A stretch of DNA of 54,943 bases from Flagellimonas abyssi (GTDB lineage Bacteria > Bacteroidota > Bacteroidia > Flavobacteriales > Flavobacteriaceae), in NCBI RefSeq assembly GCF_019457905.1, contig NZ_JAHZSV010000033.1, positions 1 through 54,943 of the forward strand, given 5' to 3'. A program made the translations under genes and the position numbers. Every line of letters starts with the position of its first letter. Within the stretch, counting starts at the first letter, position 1. This document shows, in pieces, positions 50,556-54,943 of this stretch. Under the pieces are notes generated by a model. The model was not told where the DNA came from. It made no database searches and saw only the letters and a program-made list of their open reading frames with translations.

Positions 50556-52658
50556 ATGGAAAATCACGAACACCACAATCACGAAGAAATGGACCATTCA
50601 AAAATGGACCACTCTAAGAAAAAACAAAAAAAAGCAGACCATTCTAAAATGAATCATGGAGATGGAGACCATTCAGGTCACAATCCGGGACACGGTCAAA
50701 TGGGTCACGACCATCATAAAATGATGATTGCAGACTTTAGAAAACGGTTTTGGGTAACACTTGTGCTTACCATTCCCATATTGTTTTTCTCGCCAATGAT
50801 TCAGGAATTTTTTGGTTATGAATTTTTACTTCCAGGAAATCCATATATCCTTTTTGCACTTTCCACTGTTGTATATTTTTATGGTGGTTGGCCATTTTTA
50901 AAAGGGTTTTGGTCTGAAGTCAAAAAAGGTGCACCAGGAATGATGACTTTGATTTCTATGGCAATTTCTGTAGCATATTTTTATAGTACTGCTACCGTTT
51001 TTGGTTTAAGAGGTGAAGACTTTTTCTGGGAACTATCAACACTTATATCCATAATGTTGCTTGGCCATTGGATAGAAATGAAAAGTGTGTTAGGTGCGTC
51101 AAAAGCCTTACAGTTGTTGGTGAGTATGATGCCTGCAGAAGCGCATAGGGTAAAAGGCGACACCATAGAAGACATCCCTCTCGAAGATTTACTGAAGGAT
51201 GATGTGATTTTGGTAAAACCAGGTGAAAAAGTTCCGGCTGACGGAATAATAGTAGACGGTTCCAGTTACCTAAATGAATCTATGCTCACAGGTGAATCTA
51301 AACCTGTAAAAAAAGATGAAAACGATAAGGTTATTGGTGGTTCGGTAAATGGCAATAGTACCTTAAAAGTAAAAGTTGAACATACTGGAAAGGATAGCTA
51401 TCTCAACAAGGTTATCAAAATGGTTGAAGAAGCACAAAAAACCAAATCCAAGATGCAAAACCTTTCAGATAGGGCTGCAAAATGGTTAACCTATATCGCT
51501 TTGGCTATTGGTTTTGGAACATTAGCAGTATGGTTGATTTTAGGCTTTCCGTTTGTCTATGCTTTAGAAAGAATGGTTACCGTTATGGTTATTGCTTGTC
51601 CACACGCATTAGGGCTTGCTATTCCATTGGTGGTTGCGATTTCTACGGCAGTATCTGCTCAAAATGGATTGCTTATTCGAAATAGAACTGCGTTTGAAGA
51701 GTCCAGAAAAATTTCAGCTTTGCTTTTTGATAAAACAGGAACACTAACCAAAGGTGATTTTGGTGTCACTCGAATCGAGTCTGTTAACGAGACTTATTCA
51801 ACAGAGGAAATTTTAAGACTTTCAAGTGCATTGGAACAAAGTTCTGAACATCCAATAGCTGTTGGGATTATTAAAAAAGTAAAAGAAGATAACATAACCA
51901 TTCCAAAACCTGAAAACTTTAATGCAATTACAGGTAAGGGTGTAGAGGCAAATGTTGAAGGCAAAGAAGTTAAGGTAGTAAGTCCTGGCTATTTAAGAGA
52001 TGAAAAAATAGACATCCCAAAAGACGCTTATAGTGATGCCGCTGAAACTGTCGTGTTTGTATTAATTGATGGGAAACTGGCAGGTTACATTGCGCTTGCT
52101 GATGAAATAAGACCGGAATCTGCCGAGGCAATCAAAATATTTAAAAAGAATAACATTAAAGTTCTAATGGCAACTGGCGATAATGAAAAAACCGCTAAGG
52201 CTGTGAGTGAAAAACTTGGATTGGATGGTTACTACGCCGAGGTATTGCCACATCAAAAAGTTGAAATTGTAGAAGAGTTACAGAACAAAGGTGATTTTGT
52301 AGCTATGACGGGTGATGGTGTTAATGATGCGCCCGCTCTCGCAAAAGCCGATGTAGGAATTGCAGTAGGCTCAGGTACAGATGTAGCAGCTGAAACTGCC
52401 GATATTATTCTGGTCAACAGTAATCCACAGGATATTGCCAATTTAATTCTCTTTGGGAAAGCCACCTACAATAAAATGATTCAGAATTTGATTTGGGCTA
52501 CAGGATATAATGTCGTGGCTATTCCTTTAGCAGCCGGTGTATTATATTCTTCAGGTTTTGTTTTAGGTCCTGCGGTTGGTGCGGTATTTATGAGCTTAAG
52601 TACTATTATAGTAGCTATTAATGCGCAATTATTAAAGCGAAAAATCGGTAAAAAATAA
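50556..52658 (+). CDS. copB: CopB-type P1B ATPase (CPH motif)
   Basis: Inner-membrane copper (Cu(II) or Ag(I)) export ATPase of the P1B-3 class. 700 residues. The first 55 are a His/Met-rich tail ([17 protein letters not shown] and onward) instead of HMA domains. TGES around 245-248, membrane site CPH at 348-350, phosphorylated D392 in FDKTGT, SEHPIA and GDGVNDAPALAKAD are all present. It complements the CPC-type CopA at the other end of the island. The next gene, an MFS transporter, starts directly after its stop. Confidence 0.95.
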   Translation: MENHEHHNHEEMDHSKMDHSKKKQKKADHSKMNHGDGDHSGHNPGHGQMGHDHHKMMIADFRKRFWVTLVLTIPILFFSPMIQEFFGYEFLLPGNPYILFALSTVVYFYGGWPFLKGFWSEVKKGAPGMMTLISMAISVAYFYSTATVFGLRGEDFFWELSTLISIMLLGHWIEMKSVLGASKALQLLVSMMPAEAHRVKGDTIEDIPLEDLLKDDVILVKPGEKVPADGIIVDGSSYLNESMLTGESKPVKKDENDKVIGGSVNGNSTLKVKVEHTGKDSYLNKVIKMVEEAQKTKSKMQNLSDRAAKWLTYIALAIGFGTLAVWLILGFPFVYALERMVTVMVIACPHALGLAIPLVVAISTAVSAQNGLLIRNRTAFEESRKISALLFDKTGTLTKGDFGVTRIESVNETYSTEEILRLSSALEQSSEHPIAVGIIKKVKEDNITIPKPENFNAITGKGVEANVEGKEVKVVSPGYLRDEKIDIPKDAYSDAAETVVFVLIDGKLAGYIALADEIRPESAEAIKIFKKNNIKVLMATGDNEKTAKAVSEKLGLDGYYAEVLPHQKVEIVEELQNKGDFVAMTGDGVNDAPALAKADVGIAVGSGTDVAAETADIILVNSNPQDIANLILFGKATYNKMIQNLIWATGYNVVAIPLAAGVLYSSGFVLGPAVGAVFMSLSTIIVAINAQLLKRKIGKK

Positions 52659-53873
52659 ATGGACAAAAAAGAAAAACTCAACAGGATATCTTTAATCCTG
52701 TTGAGTTTATTTGTAGTGATGTTGGGTTATGGTATTTTATTGCCAACCCTTCCCTACTATACCGAAAGATTAGCTTTAGGAGATAACCTAGATACTGATT
52801 CGATTAACTTTCATATTGGTTTTTTGACCAGTATTTATCCGCTCTTCCAGCTTCTTTTCGTTGTACTCTGGGGCAGGCTATCCGATAAATACGGCCGTAA
52901 ACCCATTATCATTGTTGGGCTAATCGGCTTTGTAATTATGCAATTACTTACCGGTCTTGCTACATCATTGACGATGCTATATGTTGCTCGCATCTTTGGT
53001 GGTATTTTCACGTCATCAGTTATTCCAGTTAGCAACGCATATTTGAGCGACATTACTTCTGAAAAACGAAGAACAAAAATAATGGGTTGGTCGGGTGTTG
53101 CCATTAGCTCTGGTGTTATTTTTGGCCCTGTCATTGGTGGCTTTCTGTCTCAAACTGACCTTCATTTAAAATATACGATAGGTCTGCTGCATTTAGACCG
53201 ATTTTCAGTACCCTTTTTGTTTGCCGCTCTTCTAGGACTTATAGTCTTATTTGTAGTAGCAAAATGGTTAAAAAACACCACTCGCGTACATACGTTCACA
53301 ACACAAAAAGCGAGCTTGCGATTCACATTTACCAAATATTTTGTCGTATTACTGGGTCTGTCGTTTGTCATCCAATTTGTAGTAACGCTGTTTGAAACTG
53401 TCTTTTCAATATATGGGAAAGATGAATTAGGATTTAACAGTAACCAAATAGGTATTGGTTTTATGCTATGTGGTTCAATAATGGCTGTTTTACAACCTTT
53501 GTTCGCTACTTACGGAGAGAAGTTTTTATCCACAAAGAAACAAATTGCATTAGGGTTGTTTATATCTGGATTATCCTTAATTGTCTTTCCCTTTTTTAAG
53601 AATGAATACTTGGTATATGTGTTAATCGTTGTTTTCGCTGCTGGAGGTGCTATGGTAACCCCAAATTTACTTTCTGCGGTCTCATTAATATCAAAGCAAA
53701 ATACTGGCAGGAACATTTCTATTCAGAGCTCTACTAATAGCGTTGGTCAAATTCTAGGGCCTGTTTTAGGGACTTGGTTACTCGCAGGTGGTTTTTACTA
53801 CCCTTTTATAATTGCTGGCAGCATTGTCTTGGCTGTTATTGGTTTTTTATTCTTTTTCAAAAATCCACCATAA
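52659..53873 (+). CDS. MFS transporter (TetA-like)
   Basis: 404 residues and 12 membrane helices. The cytoplasmic loop 2-3 motif is GRLSDKYGRKP (72-82), typical of drug:H+ antiporters of the DHA1 group, and GWSGVAISSGVIFGPVIGG is the antiporter motif C. TetA- or MdtG-like export is likely, but the substrate (drug, siderophore or metal complex) is unknown. It is adjacent to copB without a gap and is the last plus-strand gene before the integrase. Confidence 0.9.
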   Translation: MDKKEKLNRISLILLSLFVVMLGYGILLPTLPYYTERLALGDNLDTDSINFHIGFLTSIYPLFQLLFVVLWGRLSDKYGRKPIIIVGLIGFVIMQLLTGLATSLTMLYVARIFGGIFTSSVIPVSNAYLSDITSEKRRTKIMGWSGVAISSGVIFGPVIGGFLSQTDLHLKYTIGLLHLDRFSVPFLFAALLGLIVLFVVAKWLKNTTRVHTFTTQKASLRFTFTKYFVVLLGLSFVIQFVVTLFETVFSIYGKDELGFNSNQIGIGFMLCGSIMAVLQPLFATYGEKFLSTKKQIALGLFISGLSLIVFPFFKNEYLVYVLIVVFAAGGAMVTPNLLSAVSLISKQNTGRNISIQSSTNSVGQILGPVLGTWLLAGGFYYPFIIAGSIVLAVIGFLFFFKNPP

Positions 53874-53899
53874 GAAAATAAGCACATAAGCTATTAAAT

Positions 53900-54943
53900 T
53901 TATCTGACGATCCGTAGGTTGGCCAAAGGCTGCCCGCCATTTACAACTTCTTTCTTTTCGTTTGTTTCCAGAACAGATTTTAACTGGGCCATATCCTTGC
54001 TTATCTTCTTCTCCACTACCCTTGCATACTTTTGGGTCGTCGAAAGTTTGGTATGCCCCAATAGCTTGGATACCGTTTCCAAGGGGACATTGTTCATCAG
54101 GGTAATAGTGGTCGCAAAAGTGTGTCTGGCCACATGAAAGGTCAGGTGCTTTTTGATTCCGGCATTGCTTGCAATAATCTTTAGGTATTTGTTTACTTTT
54201 TGATTGGAATAGACCGGTAAAAGGGTATGCCCATTTTTGACATCGGGAAAATCCGAATACTTATCCAATATCCCCTTGGCCTGGGATAGAAGTGGAACCC
54301 TCACCGGGGTCTTGGTCTTTTTCCGTTTGACATTGATCCACTCCTCCCCATCGATACCCGTTACAATATCGCCCCGTTTGAGGAGCTTGACCTCAATATA
54401 GCTGAGACCTGTATAACATGCAAAAAGAAAAATATCCTTTACAATGCCCTTGCCGCTATCCCTGATTCCAACAGAAGCCAAGCGTTGAATTTCGGCCTCT
54501 TCCAGAAAATCACTGTCGTAATCCTCAAACTTCATGTTGTACTGGTTGAAGGGGTTTTGGGGGATGCACCTGAACTTAAAGGCTATGCCCACCAATTTCT
54601 TGAACCGCTCCATGTGCTTCATGATACCATTGTTGGTCAGTGGCTGAGCCTTATTGATCGGAGTACAATTTCTAAGGAAATTCTCAAATTCAACAACGAA
54701 GGTATAATCGATGAAGGACAGCCTGATGTCCTGTGAGTTGAACTTTTTCTTTACGAACCGTTTTAGGTAGGTTTCCGTTGCCCCATAATTCTTAGAAGTG
54801 CCGGGTTCAAGTTTTGGCATTTCCTTGTCACGGTGGTACTTGATAATATCTTCAAGAGTCCTTAATGTCCTATCCTCTCCGAGATAACGCAGTTTAATGG
54901 CGTTGGAGGTGATTACCATACCTTCGGAATACAGTTGCCTATG
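53900..54943 (-). CDS. tyrosine recombinase (integrase), 5' end cut by window
   Basis: Site-specific recombinase of the phage/CTn integrase family, reading off the window at 54943. Visible sequence: N-terminal arm/core-binding domain, then the catalytic part. From the first visible Met, HVARHTF gives H262 and R265, GHTKL gives H289, and QKYARV gives the nucleophile Y298. The first catalytic Arg appears as Ser173 in YTGLSYIEV, as in IntDOT of CTnDOT, where Arg I is also Ser. Base composition is visibly richer in G+C than the accessory genes before it. It converges on the MFS gene 26 bases away. Confidence 0.93.
   Translation of the reverse strand, partial: HRQLYSEGMVITSNAIKLRYLGEDRTLRTLEDIIKYHRDKEMPKLEPGTSKNYGATETYLKRFVKKKFNSQDIRLSFIDYTFVVEFENFLRNCTPINKAQPLTNNGIMKHMERFKKLVGIAFKFRCIPQNPFNQYNMKFEDYDSDFLEEAEIQRLASVGIRDSGKGIVKDIFLFACYTGLSYIEVKLLKRGDIVTGIDGEEWINVKRKKTKTPVRVPLLSQAKGILDKYSDFPDVKNGHTLLPVYSNQKVNKYLKIIASNAGIKKHLTFHVARHTFATTITLMNNVPLETVSKLLGHTKLSTTQKYARVVEKKISKDMAQLKSVLETNEKKEVVNGGQPLANLRIVR

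Noticed and set aside
53874..53899. attachment site next to the terminal integrase
   Set aside because: Only a short ATAAGC repeat is seen between the MFS and integrase genes; without a second copy elsewhere in the window it cannot be supported.

Overview
The window reads as an accessory, probably mobile, region of a marine or soil-type member of the Bacteroidota, most likely Flavobacteriia. Evidence: low G+C through most of the window, A-rich start regions with few Shine-Dalgarno sequences, one clear TTG-N19-TAnnTTTG promoter of the Bacteroidota type, and many lineage-typical families (DUF3347, HYC_CC_PP, WG repeat, DUF2911, fused MerTP, CTnDOT-like integrase). The two ends carry recombination genes: an IS21-family element (istA cut by the window edge, istB, right end near 2168) inserted into a tyrosine recombinase of which only the 3' part remains (2169-2405), and at the far end a reverse-strand tyrosine recombinase cut by the other edge. 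No rRNA, tRNA, CRISPR array or conjugation gene was seen.

Layout. 1-2405: IS21 and the broken integrase. 2491-4284: two coupled unknown genes, the second with a PD-(D/E)xK nuclease signature, then a broken CxxC/HNH-like fragment. 4303-12171 (minus): MtfA-like peptidase, CopZ, CopA copper ATPase and a mercury operon (ArsR-type regulator, MerTP, MerP, MerA, CsoR-like regulator, glutaredoxin-like protein, second MerTP). 12314-28513 (minus): methyltransferase, metal-sensing AraC regulator and a large copper block (CusB-like adaptor, PepSY protein, DUF2911, NTF2-like, K+ channel, two DUF3347 proteins, haem-binding domain protein, DUF302, multicopper oxidase fused to an outer-membrane barrel, TolC, CusA, HYC_CC_PP protein). 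At about 28.5-28.8 kb the direction flips between two paralogous HYC_CC_PP genes. 28800-33073 (plus): second metal-sensing AraC regulator and small Met-, His- and Cys-rich proteins. 33086-50537 (plus): an unusual stress and central-metabolism cassette. 50556-53873: CopB-type ATPase and an MFS transporter. 53900-end: integrase.

The metal genes together would detoxify mercury (uptake by MerT/MerP, reduction by MerA) and copper or silver (cytoplasmic export by CopA and CopB ATPases, periplasmic binding and oxidation, export across the envelope by CusA/CusB/TolC). The cassette at 33086-50537 encodes universal stress proteins, type II NADH dehydrogenase, two transporters, archaeal-type II GAPDH, class I aldolase, ATP-type phosphofructokinase, a D-2-hydroxyacid dehydrogenase, an SDR, an ATP-cone/nuclease fusion, a beta-CASP RNase-like protein, an AMP phosphorylase-type enzyme and a PRPP synthetase. 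Several are iron-sulfur-free or metal-independent alternatives to enzymes that copper and mercury damage. This suggests, as inference, a mobile module that keeps glycolysis, respiration and nucleotide recycling running during metal stress. This is the most notable candidate system in the window.
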